DNA of 64,000 bases. Source: Lacibacter sediminis (GTDB taxonomy: Bacteria; Bacteroidota; Bacteroidia; Chitinophagales; Chitinophagaceae). The notes beneath the pieces are model-generated. The model did not search any database. It was not told the DNA's origin and saw nothing but the letters and a program-made list of their open reading frames with translations. How positions within the stretch are numbered: position 1 is the first letter of the stretch; each line of letters opens with the position of its first letter. Positions 1 to 9,039 of this stretch are shown here, in pieces. Made by a program: the position numbers and the translations under genes. The stretch lies in the NCBI RefSeq assembly GCF_014168535.1, contig NZ_CP060007.1, forward strand, positions 620,001-684,000. Reading direction: 5' to 3'.

Positions 1-205
1 AAAAAGAAAAAAGAAAGCAAGTAAAAATTGTTTCATGAGAAGTGAACCATTAATAAATAACGTAAACGGAATAAGTTAACGGTTCGTTTCAGGGGGATGG
101 ATCACTTATAAGTGGGGCTGAATAGGTTGAGCGCTAAGTGATAATTCTTAAGGATCTTGGGTGGAAGACCGTAAAAATACTAATGATTCTGACTTATGCA
201 AGCAT
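1..205. other. Non-coding left edge of the window
   Basis: No convincing gene is seen in the first 205 bases. The only reading frame here, on the plus strand, runs antisense into the 3' end of murF and looks like a shadow. No T-tailed hairpin terminator for murF was recognised. Confidence 0.5.
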
Positions 206-1483
206 TCACGAAAGTATTTCTTCCATCTTCATGCTGCGGGAGCCTTTAATAAGGAGGTGCGTATTTGTAAACTGCTGGTTTTTAAACCAATCACGTGCTT
301 CAGCTGAAGATTTAAAATTTTCAAAAGAATGAGAGATTTTGTTGAAATCACCCCCAACCAGCACCACCTTATGCCAGTTGAACTTTTGAATGAGATCAAT
401 AATGTATTGATGTTCGGCAAGACTTGCTTCGCCTAACTCGGCCATAGCACCCAGCATTAGCACCTTTTTTTCAGCAGGAAGTTTAGCAAAATTCTCAATG
501 GCCAGTTTCATGCTGCTGGGGTTAGCATTATATGCATCCAGAATGATCTTATTTGTTCCTGATTCGATCAATTGCGAACGACTGTTGGAGGGTTGGTAGG
601 ATTCAATGGCTGCTTTGATCTTGTTTGGCGGAACCCTAAAATGAAGACCAACACAAACAGCGGCCAATACATTGGGCAGGTTATAATCGCCAACTAGATG
701 GGTATTGATCAGGCCAATTTCGGGGGTACTGCTGATATTTACCTTAAGAAAAGGTTCGCTGCTGATAAGCTCGCCAGTAGTTAATGCATCATGTGTGCCA
801 TAACTGACTTTATGCCCAATGCCTTCGCTCATCTCCAGCAGGTAGTCAAAATCGTTATTAATGAAAATGGTTCCCTTAGTTTCTCTGATATAGTCATACA
901 ATTCGCCTTTCCCTTTTTTTACTCCTTCAATACCACCAAATCCTTCAAGATGCGCCTTACCAACATTATTAATAAGTCCATGAGTGGGTAATGCATATTT
1001 ACAATAACCGGCAATTTCCTTCTGATGGTTTGCACCCATCTCTATCACGGCAATTTCTGCATCTGCTTTAACTTTCAAAAGTGTAAGCGGAATGCCAATA
1101 TGGTTGTTGAGATTGCCTTCTGTTGTATATGTTTTAAAATGAGATGATAGTACAACATGGATCAACTCTTTCGTTGTAGTTTTTCCATTGCTGCCAGTAA
1201 TAGCAATAAAAGGGATTTTGAATTGTTGGCGATGATATTTAGACAGTTCTTGTAACGTGCTTAATACATCTTGAACAACTATTATACGATCATCAGCGCC
1301 CGATACCACCTGATCAACAATTGAATAAGCCGCACCTTTTTCAAGCGCTTGCAATGCAAATTGGTTGCCATTAAAGTTGTCGCCTTTCAAGGCAAAAAAC
1401 AGATCAGCTTCTTTCAGTTTACGTGTATCTGTTTGTACTGATGGGTGCTGGAGAAACAGTTGATAGAGTTCTTCGATACGCAT
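206..1483 (-). CDS. murF: UDP-N-acetylmuramoyl-tripeptide--D-alanyl-D-alanine ligase MurF
   Basis: MurF joins D-Ala-D-Ala to UDP-MurNAc-tripeptide, the last cytoplasmic step of the peptidoglycan precursor. The 425-residue protein has the Mur ligase layout: an N-terminal substrate-binding domain (about 1-85), the ATP-binding P-loop ITGSNGKTTT at 95-104, an EMGANH motif near 150, and a C-terminal domain containing LDAYNANPSSM near 320, typical of MurF. Length is slightly below the usual 430-460. It lies downstream of gldJ on the same strand, but a strong terminator separates them and a TATCTTTG element ends only 4 nt before the ATG, so it probably has its own, nearly leaderless promoter. Placement beside gldJ is also remembered from Flavobacteriia. 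Confidence 0.95.
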   Translation of the reverse strand: MRIEELYQLFLQHPSVQTDTRKLKEADLFFALKGDNFNGNQFALQALEKGAAYSIVDQVVSGADDRIIVVQDVLSTLQELSKYHRQQFKIPFIAITGSNGKTTTKELIHVVLSSHFKTYTTEGNLNNHIGIPLTLLKVKADAEIAVIEMGANHQKEIAGYCKYALPTHGLINNVGKAHLEGFGGIEGVKKGKGELYDYIRETKGTIFINNDFDYLLEMSEGIGHKVSYGTHDALTTGELISSEPFLKVNISSTPEIGLINTHLVGDYNLPNVLAAVCVGLHFRVPPNKIKAAIESYQPSNSRSQLIESGTNKIILDAYNANPSSMKLAIENFAKLPAEKKVLMLGAMAELGEASLAEHQYIIDLIQKFNWHKVVLVGGDFNKISHSFENFKSSAEARDWFKNQQFTNTHLLIKGSRSMKMEEILS

Positions 1484-1487
1484 AAGT

Positions 1488-1495
1488 CAAAGATA
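1488..1495 (-). promoter_or_regulatory. Putative murF -7 element (TATCTTTG)
   Basis: TATCTTTG fits the Bacteroidota -7 consensus TAnnTTTG and is followed by only 4 nt (ACTT) before the murF ATG. No TTTG box lies at the usual distance upstream. If used, transcription would begin at or within a base or two of the start codon. Confidence 0.5.
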
Positions 1496-1555
1496 GCAGT
1501 ATGATTATTTTGTAAGATTTATCCAACCGAATTTCTTTCTGTTGGTTACAAAAAG

Positions 1556-1583
1556 AAACCCCTCCGTTTTTCGGAGGGGTTAA
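1556..1583 (-). terminator. Rho-independent terminator of gldJ
   Basis: A perfect 10-bp stem (AACCCCTCCG / CGGAGGGGTT) encloses a 5-nt loop. On the minus strand it is followed by a T-rich run (TTTCTTTTTG). It lies just after the gldJ stop and before murF. Confidence 0.9.
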
Positions 1584-1602
1584 ATATCATCAAACGAAAA
1601 GA

Positions 1603-3150
1603 TTAATTTCTCTTACGGTTGTTTTGTTTCTTTTTAGCGAACCAGTTACCGGTTTTGCGTCCGTTACCTTCCTGGCTGCCGTAACGTGTCATTGCACAAC
1701 GGAAACCGATCATTGAGCTTCCCTGATCTTCTTCAAGGAAACGGCGTGAACCGGGGCTGAGCCAATAAGCACGGTCGTTCCAGCTACCACCTTTGTACAC
1801 ACGGCTCTTATCGCTGATCAAAGTTGTTTTTCCGTAGCCATATGTAACATTGCTTAAAGAATCACCATCGAGGTAGTCAATCGCATAACCCTTTTGATAG
1901 TTACGACGGTTCTTTACTTCGTCATCAGTTTCATCACGGTATTTGATACGGCCAAGAGAATCTCTTTCAGCTTTACCAGTGCTTAAATCAACACGTTGAA
2001 ATTTATTACCACGATAGTAGTTGAAATCGTCACCATCGCTTGGGGTCATTGGTCTGTACACATCCGCTACCCACTCACTTACGTTACCGGCCATGTTATA
2101 TAAACCGAAACCGTTGGGGAAGAAAGAATTGATCGGACCAGGAATTACAGCACGGTCATTCAAACCACCCGCAACACCCATGTTATCACCGGAACCACGC
2201 TTGAAGTTTGCCAGGAACTGACCTTGCCAGCTGCTGCGACGTGAATCACGCAAACCATTTACGTTTTGTGCCCAAGGATATACTTGCTTGTTTGCAGTTA
2301 ACTCCTCACCACGTTTCTTCTCGCTACGACGTGGATTAGGGTTTTGTGCAATCAAACCATAAGCAGCATATTCCCACTCAGCCTCTGTTGGCAGACGGTA
2401 GTCAGGTAAAATGATACCCTCTTCGAAGCTGATGTTTGTAGGCACCTGCTTAGTGATAGGATCTTTATAAGTTTTGATATTCTTTCCGGGAGTTGCCTGG
2501 TATTCACCTAAAAGATACGCTTTTGTATTAAAGTTATCCTGGCCACCACCCTGCATTTGCTTTTGCAGTTCGGCCTTTTTGTTCGTGATACCTTTTTCGT
2601 AGAGGATGTTTTCGTTTACACGATCTCCACGCCATAAGCAATAATCATATGCCTGTTTCCAGGTTACACCCACAACTGGGTATAAGTTGTAAGATGGATG
2701 GCGGAAATAATAATCTACGTAAGGTTCGTTGTATGCCAACTCACTTCTCCATACCAATGTATCAGGTAAGGCATGGTTGGTAATTGAAGTGTCCTGGAAC
2801 ACACGGTCGAGCCAAAACAGGTATTCACGATAGTGAACGTTTGCAACTTCGGTTTCATCCATGTAGAATGAAGCAACCGTTACACGGCGTGGAATATTAT
2901 TCCAGTCACGCATAACGTCCTCTTCCACAGCACCCATTGTGAAAGTACCACCTTCCACAAAAACGAGGCCTGGACCTGTTTTCTGCTCTTTTTCTTTTGA
3001 TACACGGAAACCACTGCCGTTTGGATCATTGTACGTCCAGCCGGTTGAACTCGATTTTGCCGGTTTCTTCTTGAATAAATTACAAGATGTAATAAGTGTA
3101 GCCCCAATTAATAGGATACCTAGATTTTTAATGCGGAAAAGGTTTTTCAT
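1603..3150 (-). CDS. gldJ: Gliding motility/T9SS lipoprotein GldJ
   Basis: GldJ is an outer-membrane-associated lipoprotein needed for gliding and for stability of the type IX secretion machine; it has a formylglycine-generating-enzyme (SUMF1) fold but is not known to act as an enzyme. Here 515 residues begin with a lipoprotein signal whose lipobox ends at Cys23 (LITSC). The SUMF1 domain runs from about 59 to 495, with VEGGTFTMG, SFYMDETEV, YRLPTEAEWEYAA, GNVSEWVADVY and GFRCAMTR. The DVMRDWNN and ALPDTLVWR segments resemble GldJ more than GldK. The neighbours agree: porU-porV diverge from it and murF follows, and no gldL/M/N genes lie nearby as they would for gldK. A good promoter (TTTG-N20-TATTTTTG) lies upstream. 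Confidence 0.88.
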   Translation of the reverse strand: MKNLFRIKNLGILLIGATLITSCNLFKKKPAKSSSTGWTYNDPNGSGFRVSKEKEQKTGPGLVFVEGGTFTMGAVEEDVMRDWNNIPRRVTVASFYMDETEVANVHYREYLFWLDRVFQDTSITNHALPDTLVWRSELAYNEPYVDYYFRHPSYNLYPVVGVTWKQAYDYCLWRGDRVNENILYEKGITNKKAELQKQMQGGGQDNFNTKAYLLGEYQATPGKNIKTYKDPITKQVPTNISFEEGIILPDYRLPTEAEWEYAAYGLIAQNPNPRRSEKKRGEELTANKQVYPWAQNVNGLRDSRRSSWQGQFLANFKRGSGDNMGVAGGLNDRAVIPGPINSFFPNGFGLYNMAGNVSEWVADVYRPMTPSDGDDFNYYRGNKFQRVDLSTGKAERDSLGRIKYRDETDDEVKNRRNYQKGYAIDYLDGDSLSNVTYGYGKTTLISDKSRVYKGGSWNDRAYWLSPGSRRFLEEDQGSSMIGFRCAMTRYGSQEGNGRKTGNWFAKKKQNNRKRN

Positions 3151-3185
3151 CTTTTCGTTCGTTTTGATAGTTAACGAGGAAGGTT

Positions 3186-3217
3186 CAAAAATATTGTATT
3201 GGATTTGTCAGCCCAAA
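3186..3217 (-). promoter_or_regulatory. gldJ promoter
   Basis: On the minus strand, TTTG (3214-3217), 20 nt, then TATTTTTG (3186-3193) match the Bacteroidota -33/-7 consensus. The expected leader before the gldJ ATG is about 30 nt. Confidence 0.7.
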
Positions 3218-3413
3218 TTTTAAAAAGACCGATGACAAACATAGCTGAATCTTTTTAAATTCTGAAGGAATAGGGCATCGTGTTTTCTAATTTCAGTATT
3301 TCTGCTTACATGCCTGACCGTGAAATTACGTTTCAAAGCAGCATCACTTGGGTTGAAGCAATCTGAGTAAGCAGTTTTCATTTGTCAATCAGGTATCTTT
3401 GAATTCTCTGTTT

Positions 3414-6400
3414 ATGCGATACAGCACCCTGTTGATAGCCTGTTTTTTTATTGTTGCCGCTAATGCCCAACGCACTTATCGCAATAATTCTGTATTGGCT
3501 ACAGGCGATTGGTACAAATTGTCAGTTAAGCAGCCAGGTGTTTACCGGGTCAATATCGCATTTCTTCAATCATTAGGATTAAATACAACCAATCTGCAAA
3601 GTGGTAGTGTTCGCTTGTTTGGTAACGGCGGGGAAGTGCTGCCGGAAGATAATGTGGTGATCCCGGCAGATGATCTTTCTGAAAATGCAGTTTTAGTGAT
3701 CGATGGTGGGGACGGTATACTTAACGGTAATGATTATCTCCTTTTTTATGCGAATGGTCCCCAGCAATGGGCGAAGGATTCTGTAAACAAGCGATTCCGG
3801 CACCGAAAGAATTTATACGGCAATGAATCCTATTATTTTTTGAATTTTTCCGGAACCGGAGCAAGAATACAAAACCGACCGGTTGCAGGAGCACCTAACC
3901 AGACTGCAACTTCTTTTAAGGACAGGATCTTTCATGAGCTTGATACCATTAATTTTTTGCGCAGCGGTAAAGAATGGTATGGCGAAGAATTCAGTAATAC
4001 ACCCGGTGGCACACTCAACAGGACTTTCAACTTCACAATTCCCAACTTTGTTGCAGGCCCGGTTCAAATGGTTTCCAATGTAGCTGCCAGAAGTAATGGT
4101 GTTGCAAGTTCATTTCTCATCAGGACAAATAATAACAATGTTGCTCAACACACCGTAAATGCAGTGGGGACTGGTACGTACGATCCGGTTGCTGCGGCGC
4201 ATGAACTGGCTGCCTCTTTTAATCTTTCTCAAGCTTCGCTTAGCTTGCAGTACAGCTATCAACCCAGCAGTGTAAATGCGCAAGGTTGGCTTAATTGGTT
4301 TGAGTTATTTCCACAACGTCAATTAAGCATGGCAGGTGTTGATCAATTATTATTCAGAGATTGGGAAACTGTAGGCGCCGGCAACATTGCCGAATTTCGG
4401 CTACAGGGCGCCGTAAGCAGCACCGTAGTTTGGGATGTAACTGATCCACTTCGTCCACAAAACATAACGGGCACATTAAGCGGTAATGAATTCAGGTTTG
4501 TGAACACAGCTGAACGTTTGCGTGAATATATTGCTTTCAACCAAGCTAATTTTTTACAGCCAACTGCTGTTGGTAAGATCAGCAACCAGGATTTGCACGG
4601 TGCTGCAGCTCCAAATTATATTATTGTTGCACATCCGTCCTTACTTAGTGAAGCACAACGATTGGGGGCCTGGCATCGTCAGAATCAAAATCTTACAACA
4701 CTAACTGTAAGCACTGAGCAGGTATATAACGAGTTTTCATCAGGTAGTCCTGATCCTTCAGCGATCCGGAATTTTGTAAAAATGTTTTACGACAGGGCAG
4801 GTGCCGATACAACAAAGCGCCCCCGTTATCTTTTGTTGTTTGGTGATGCATCCTATGATTATCTCAACCGTGTTAGCGGCAATACCAATTTTGTTCCTTG
4901 TTATGAAAGCGACATTTCACTTGATCCATTGGCAACATATACTTCAGATGACTTCTTTGGATTTTTGGATGATAATGATTTTGTAGGCCGACAGTTTCCA
5001 TTGAGTCTGCTTGATATTGGTATAGGCCGTATTCCTGCAAAAAATATCCAGGAAGCTAAATCGGTGGTTGATAAGATCATCCGTTATCATGCAAAAGAAA
5101 GTTTTGGTCCTTGGCGCAATGATGTAACGTTGGTAGCAGACGATGAAGACAATAATATACATCTTGATGATGGAGAATTTCATGCATCTGTTATAGAACA
5201 AAACAAAACGTTCAACCTTTCAAAAATTTATCTGGATGCCTATCGCCAGCAAAGTGGCAGTGGCGGCAGTCGCTATCCTGAAGTGAACCAGGCCATCAAT
5301 AATAGAATTTTTGCGGGCACGCTTATCTGGAATTACAGCGGACACGGAGGTTCGAGACGATTAGCAGGTGAAGCTATTCTCGAACAGGATATGGTGAACA
5401 CATGGAGCAACAGTAACAAATTGCCACTGTTCATTACCGCTACTTGTGATTTTGCGCCTTACGATAATCCATCGGTTAATTCTATTGGCGAAAATATTCT
5501 CTTGCGGGAACGTACAGGTGCAATCGCATTAATGACAACTACCAGAGTAGTGTTTGCTTTCAGTAACCGCATCATGAACAATAATTATTTCCGTATTGCT
5601 TTGCAGCCCGACGCAAACGGAGTGAATCCATCATTGGGGGATGCTGTAAAACGGGCAAAGAACTTTACGTATCAAACCTTTGGTGATATTATCAATAACA
5701 GAAAATTTACACTTCTCGGCGATCCTGCTGTGCGGTTGGCTTTCCCGACATTGAAAGTACGTACAACATCTATCAACAATCAAATTCCCGTAACAGATAC
5801 ATTGAAAGCATTAGATCGTTACAGTATTAAAGGTGAAGTAACTGATGCTGCAGGAAACAAACTTTCAAATTTCAACGGCAACGTATATCCTGTTATTTAT
5901 GATAAAGTGCAACAGGCAAAAACTTTCGGCAACGATGCGGGGAGTGTTGCAGTGAATTTTAATCAGCAATCAAATATTATTTTTAAAGGCAAAGCCAAAG
6001 TTACAAATGGTGAATTCAGCTATAGTTTTGTTGTGCCCAAAGACATCAACTATCAATTCGGAAATGGAAAAATAAGTTACTATGCAGAGAACGGCAACGT
6101 TGACGGTAATGGTGCCGAAACAACAATAATCGTTGGTGGTGCCGGTAATAATCCTGTTGCAGATGATCAAGGTCCGACAATAAAAGGTTATCTCAACGAT
6201 GAAAAATTTGTAAACGGTGGTATTACCAATGAAACACCTGTTCTATTGGTAAAGCTCGCTGATTCAAGCGGCATCAATACTGTAGGCACAGGTATTGGTC
6301 ATGATCTTACTGCGACATTGGATGATGATAACAGCCAGTTATTTGTATTGAATGATTATTACGAAGCAGACGCAGACAGCTATCAAAAAGGAACTGCACG

Positions 6401-6821
6401 TTTTCAATTGCCTGCATTAACAGAAGGATTACATGTATTAAAGATCAAAGCATGGGATGTGCAGAACAACAGCAATGAATACAGGCTTGAGTTTCGTGTA
6501 ATAAAAGATGAAGAATTGAAATTGGCACACGTTTATAATTATCCCAATCCTTTTACTACAAGTACAAAGTTCATGTTTGAGCATAACCGCCCCGGTGATC
6601 AGTTAAAAGTGCTCATTCGTATTTACTCTGTTTCAGGAAAAGTAGTAAAAACAATCACACGTACAATATTTAATGAAGGAAACCGTTCTTTTGACATTGA
6701 GTGGGACGGAACAGATGATTTCGGCCAAAAAATTGGAAGAGGCGTTTATATCTACCAGTTAGAGGTGAAGGATTCATTTGGCAAAAAACAATCTGCATTG
6801 CAAAAGCTCGTTCTGCTTTAA
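3414..6821 (+). CDS. porU: Type IX secretion system sortase PorU
   Basis: PorU is the cell-surface Cys protease/sortase that removes the C-terminal signal of T9SS cargo and attaches it to the surface. The protein has a signal peptide (MRYSTLLIACFFIVAANAQ) and a gingipain-like C25 peptidase domain from about 390 to 760, with the presumed catalytic His in NYSGHGG (about 642) and Cys in TATCDFAPY (about 677). From about 1040 to the end is an Ig-like CTD (YNYPNPFTTS ... GRGVYIYQLEV), which PorU itself carries. Length about 1135 fits the family. I chose the ATG at 3414; an in-frame TTG at 3399 would only lengthen the signal peptide. It diverges from gldJ and is followed by porV. Confidence 0.93.
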   Translation: MRYSTLLIACFFIVAANAQRTYRNNSVLATGDWYKLSVKQPGVYRVNIAFLQSLGLNTTNLQSGSVRLFGNGGEVLPEDNVVIPADDLSENAVLVIDGGDGILNGNDYLLFYANGPQQWAKDSVNKRFRHRKNLYGNESYYFLNFSGTGARIQNRPVAGAPNQTATSFKDRIFHELDTINFLRSGKEWYGEEFSNTPGGTLNRTFNFTIPNFVAGPVQMVSNVAARSNGVASSFLIRTNNNNVAQHTVNAVGTGTYDPVAAAHELAASFNLSQASLSLQYSYQPSSVNAQGWLNWFELFPQRQLSMAGVDQLLFRDWETVGAGNIAEFRLQGAVSSTVVWDVTDPLRPQNITGTLSGNEFRFVNTAERLREYIAFNQANFLQPTAVGKISNQDLHGAAAPNYIIVAHPSLLSEAQRLGAWHRQNQNLTTLTVSTEQVYNEFSSGSPDPSAIRNFVKMFYDRAGADTTKRPRYLLLFGDASYDYLNRVSGNTNFVPCYESDISLDPLATYTSDDFFGFLDDNDFVGRQFPLSLLDIGIGRIPAKNIQEAKSVVDKIIRYHAKESFGPWRNDVTLVADDEDNNIHLDDGEFHASVIEQNKTFNLSKIYLDAYRQQSGSGGSRYPEVNQAINNRIFAGTLIWNYSGHGGSRRLAGEAILEQDMVNTWSNSNKLPLFITATCDFAPYDNPSVNSIGENILLRERTGAIALMTTTRVVFAFSNRIMNNNYFRIALQPDANGVNPSLGDAVKRAKNFTYQTFGDIINNRKFTLLGDPAVRLAFPTLKVRTTSINNQIPVTDTLKALDRYSIKGEVTDAAGNKLSNFNGNVYPVIYDKVQQAKTFGNDAGSVAVNFNQQSNIIFKGKAKVTNGEFSYSFVVPKDINYQFGNGKISYYAENGNVDGNGAETTIIVGGAGNNPVADDQGPTIKGYLNDEKFVNGGITNETPVLLVKLADSSGINTVGTGIGHDLTATLDDDNSQLFVLNDYYEADADSYQKGTARFQLPALTEGLHVLKIKAWDVQNNSNEYRLEFRVIKDEELKLAHVYNYPNPFTTSTKFMFEHNRPGDQLKVLIRIYSVSGKVVKTITRTIFNEGNRSFDIEWDGTDDFGQKIGRGVYIYQLEVKDSFGKKQSALQKLVLL

Positions 6822-6888
6822 CCAAAATCTGTTTATGAACACTAATGTTCAATTTTCCTCTATTTTTATGGCTCAAATTTCAACTCTT

Positions 6889-8052
6889 ATGAGAAAGAAC
6901 GCCGCCTATACGTTAGGCCTATTGCTCTGCTTATCTTCCTTACAAACATTTGCACAACGAGCGGATTCAATTAATGTAGTTACTACTGCGGTACCTATGT
7001 TGCGTATTTCACCCGATGCACGTGCCGGCGGTATGGGTGATGTTGGTATTGCTACCTCACCTGATGCAAACTCTTCTTTTTTCAACCAGGCTAAAATCCC
7101 GTTTGCAAAAGAACGTTCTGCAATTGGATTAACATACACTCCATGGTTAAAAGATCTTGGTTTGAATGATGTGTTTATTGCAACTGTTGCAGGCTATCAT
7201 CAAATTGATGAAATAACATCTATCTCCGGTTCATTACGTTATTTCAACCTCGGTACAATTCAGTTTACTGATTTCTCAGGTAACGACCTTCAACGTTTTG
7301 TGCCAAGAGAATTCGCCATTGACGGAGGTTATAGTCGCAAACTGAGTGATAAAATAGGTGTAGGTATTGCTCTTCGCTTTATTTATTCAAATCTTGGTAC
7401 AGGTACATTTAACGGAGCTACGTTAAAGCCAGGTACAGCTGTGGCTGGTGACATTTCGTTTTACTATAATGGTTTGAACGAAGAAGGAACCGGTTTTACT
7501 GCAGGTGCGGTTATGAGCAACCTTGGCAGCAAGATCGCTTACACAAATGATGCACGTGGTAAAGATTATATTCCTGCCAACTTAGGAATTGGCGGAGTTT
7601 ATACAAAAGCAATTGATGATGTAAACAAGATCGCTTTTGGTATTGATATTAATAAACTGATGGTGCCAACACCTCCAGGTTCGGTTCGTACAGCAGAAGA
7701 AATTGAAGCATACCGCAACAAAGGTGTTGTAGGTAGCTGGTTCTCTTCATTTGGTGATGCACCTGGTGGTTTCAATGAAGAGCTGAAAGAATTCCAGATC
7801 TCAACAGGTATGGAATACAGTTATAACGACCAGTTCTTTGCACGTGCCGGTTATTTCTACGAAGCAAAAACAAAAGGAAACCGTCGCTTCTTTAGCGTGG
7901 GTGCCGGTGTTAAATACAATAAGCTCGGGTTTAACTTCTCTTATCTTGTGCCAACAGGTCAGGGTATTAACCGTAACCCATTGAGCAACACAACTCGTTT
8001 CAGTTTGTTGTTTGATCTAGGTGGCGATGCTGGCGAATCAACGATCGAATAA
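6889..8052 (+). CDS. porV: Type IX secretion system outer-membrane protein PorV (LptO)
   Basis: PorV is a FadL-like outer-membrane barrel that carries T9SS cargo from the translocon to PorU. The start at 6889 gives a clear signal peptide (MRKNAAYTLGLLLCLSSLQTFAQ); in-frame ATGs at 6835 and 6868 would add a charged tail before it and are less likely. The mature N-terminus has the family segment PMLRISPDARAGGMGDVG and the rest is beta-rich with many Gly/Tyr strand ends, length about 388. It lies 67 nt after porU and is probably co-transcribed. A strong terminator follows at 8078-8107. Confidence 0.93.
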   Translation: MRKNAAYTLGLLLCLSSLQTFAQRADSINVVTTAVPMLRISPDARAGGMGDVGIATSPDANSSFFNQAKIPFAKERSAIGLTYTPWLKDLGLNDVFIATVAGYHQIDEITSISGSLRYFNLGTIQFTDFSGNDLQRFVPREFAIDGGYSRKLSDKIGVGIALRFIYSNLGTGTFNGATLKPGTAVAGDISFYYNGLNEEGTGFTAGAVMSNLGSKIAYTNDARGKDYIPANLGIGGVYTKAIDDVNKIAFGIDINKLMVPTPPGSVRTAEEIEAYRNKGVVGSWFSSFGDAPGGFNEELKEFQISTGMEYSYNDQFFARAGYFYEAKTKGNRRFFSVGAGVKYNKLGFNFSYLVPTGQGINRNPLSNTTRFSLLFDLGGDAGESTIE

Positions 8053-8070
8053 GCTCAACAGATAAAAGAT

Positions 8071-8100
8071 TTTGTCAAAAGCGGAGGTAGTTTACCTTCG
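8071..8100 (+). promoter_or_regulatory. Putative ispF promoter embedded in the porV terminator
   Basis: TTTG (8071-8074), 18 nt, TACCTTCG (8093-8100) resemble -33/-7 boxes; the -7 box has C in place of the second-last T-run base. The -7 box is the 3' arm of the terminator hairpin. The predicted start lies about 12 nt before the ispF ATG. Confidence 0.5.
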
Positions 8101-8107
8101 CTTTTTT
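8078..8107 (+). terminator. Rho-independent terminator after porV
   Basis: A 12-bp stem (AAAGCGGAGGTA / TACCTTCGCTTT, one G-T wobble) with a 3-nt loop is followed by a T tract. It ends only 9 nt before the ispF start codon. Confidence 0.85.
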
Positions 8108-8116
8108 ATTTACATT

Positions 8117-8593
8117 ATGGGATTGAGAATTGGTTCAGGCGTTGATTACCATCAATTAGCGGAAGGAAGAAAATTGTTTATCGGTGGTGTAGAAATACCA
8201 CATCATAAAGGTGCATTAGGTCACAGCGATGCCGATGTGCTGCTGCATGCTATTTGCGATGCGATGCTTGGTGCACTTGCGCTTGGCGATATTGGCACAC
8301 ATTTCCCCGATACTTCAGCTACTTTTAAAGACATCGACAGTAAAATTTTACTGCAGCAGAGTTTTGACAAGATCAGGGAGAAAGGTTACCGTGTGGTAAA
8401 TGTTGACAGCACTTTGTGTTTACAGGCACCAAAGATCAAACCGTACATTGCACAAATGCAATCAACCATTGCCACAATTCTTGAACTTGAAGCAGATGCT
8501 GTTTCTGTAAAAGCCACCACAACTGAAAAAATGGGATTTGTTGGAAGAGAGGAGGGCCTTGTGGCTTATGCAACCGTATTGCTTGAAAAATAA
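8117..8593 (+). CDS. ispF: 2-C-methyl-D-erythritol 2,4-cyclodiphosphate synthase IspF
   Basis: IspF forms the cyclic diphosphate of the MEP isoprenoid pathway. With the ATG at 8117 the protein is 158 residues, the normal length. The divalent-metal ligands are visible as Asp10 and His12 (GVDYH) and His44 ([12 protein letters not shown]), followed by GDIGTHFPD and, near the C-terminus, [20 protein letters not shown] at 8072 would start inside the upstream terminator and is rejected. It begins a tight run with dut (5-nt gap). Confidence 0.96.
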   Translation: MGLRIGSGVDYHQLAEGRKLFIGGVEIPHHKGALGHSDADVLLHAICDAMLGALALGDIGTHFPDTSATFKDIDSKILLQQSFDKIREKGYRVVNVDSTLCLQAPKIKPYIAQMQSTIATILELEADAVSVKATTTEKMGFVGREEGLVAYATVLLEK

Positions 8594-8598
8594 TAAAC

Positions 8599-9033
8599 AT
8601 GACAGTTAAGATCATCAATCAATCAAATAATCCTTTGCCTGCTTATGCCACTGAAGGCAGCAGCGGAATGGATGTAAGAGCTTTTATTAACGAAACCATT
8701 ACATTACAACCACTCGAACGAGCGTTGATACCAACCGGTTTATTTATTGAACTACCGCAAGGTTTTGAAGCGCAAATACGACCAAGAAGTGGTTTGGCTA
8801 TTAAACAAGGCATCACCTGTTTAAACACGCCGGGCACTGTTGATGCAGATTATCGTGGAGAAATTAAGATTATCTTAATCAACCTTAGTAATGAAATACA
8901 GTCTGTACGTAATGGTGACCGTATTGCACAGATGGTGATTCAGAAAGTAGAAAAAATTGATTGGGAGCTTTCTGTTGAACTGGAAGAAACTGAACGTAGC
9001 ACCGGTGGCTTTGGCAGCACAGGAAAACATTAA
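8599..9033 (+). CDS. dut: Deoxyuridine 5'-triphosphate nucleotidohydrolase (dUTPase)
   Basis: Trimeric dUTPase hydrolyses dUTP to dUMP and pyrophosphate, keeping uracil out of DNA and feeding dTMP synthesis. All five family motifs are present in 144 residues: GMDVRA near the start, [30 protein letters not shown] and the C-terminal flexible [10 protein letters not shown] arm. It follows ispF by 5 nt and precedes the DUF4292 gene by 6 nt, so the three are probably one transcript. Confidence 0.97.
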   Translation: MTVKIINQSNNPLPAYATEGSSGMDVRAFINETITLQPLERALIPTGLFIELPQGFEAQIRPRSGLAIKQGITCLNTPGTVDADYRGEIKIILINLSNEIQSVRNGDRIAQMVIQKVEKIDWELSVELEETERSTGGFGSTGKH

Positions 9034-9039
9034 TAATTG

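Noticed and set aside
138..332. Plus-strand open frame at the left edge
   Set aside because: It runs antisense into the murF 3' end, has no family features and no promoter or ribosome site.
3399..3413. TTG start for porU
   Set aside because: It only lengthens the signal peptide by five residues; the ATG at 3414 gives a standard signal.
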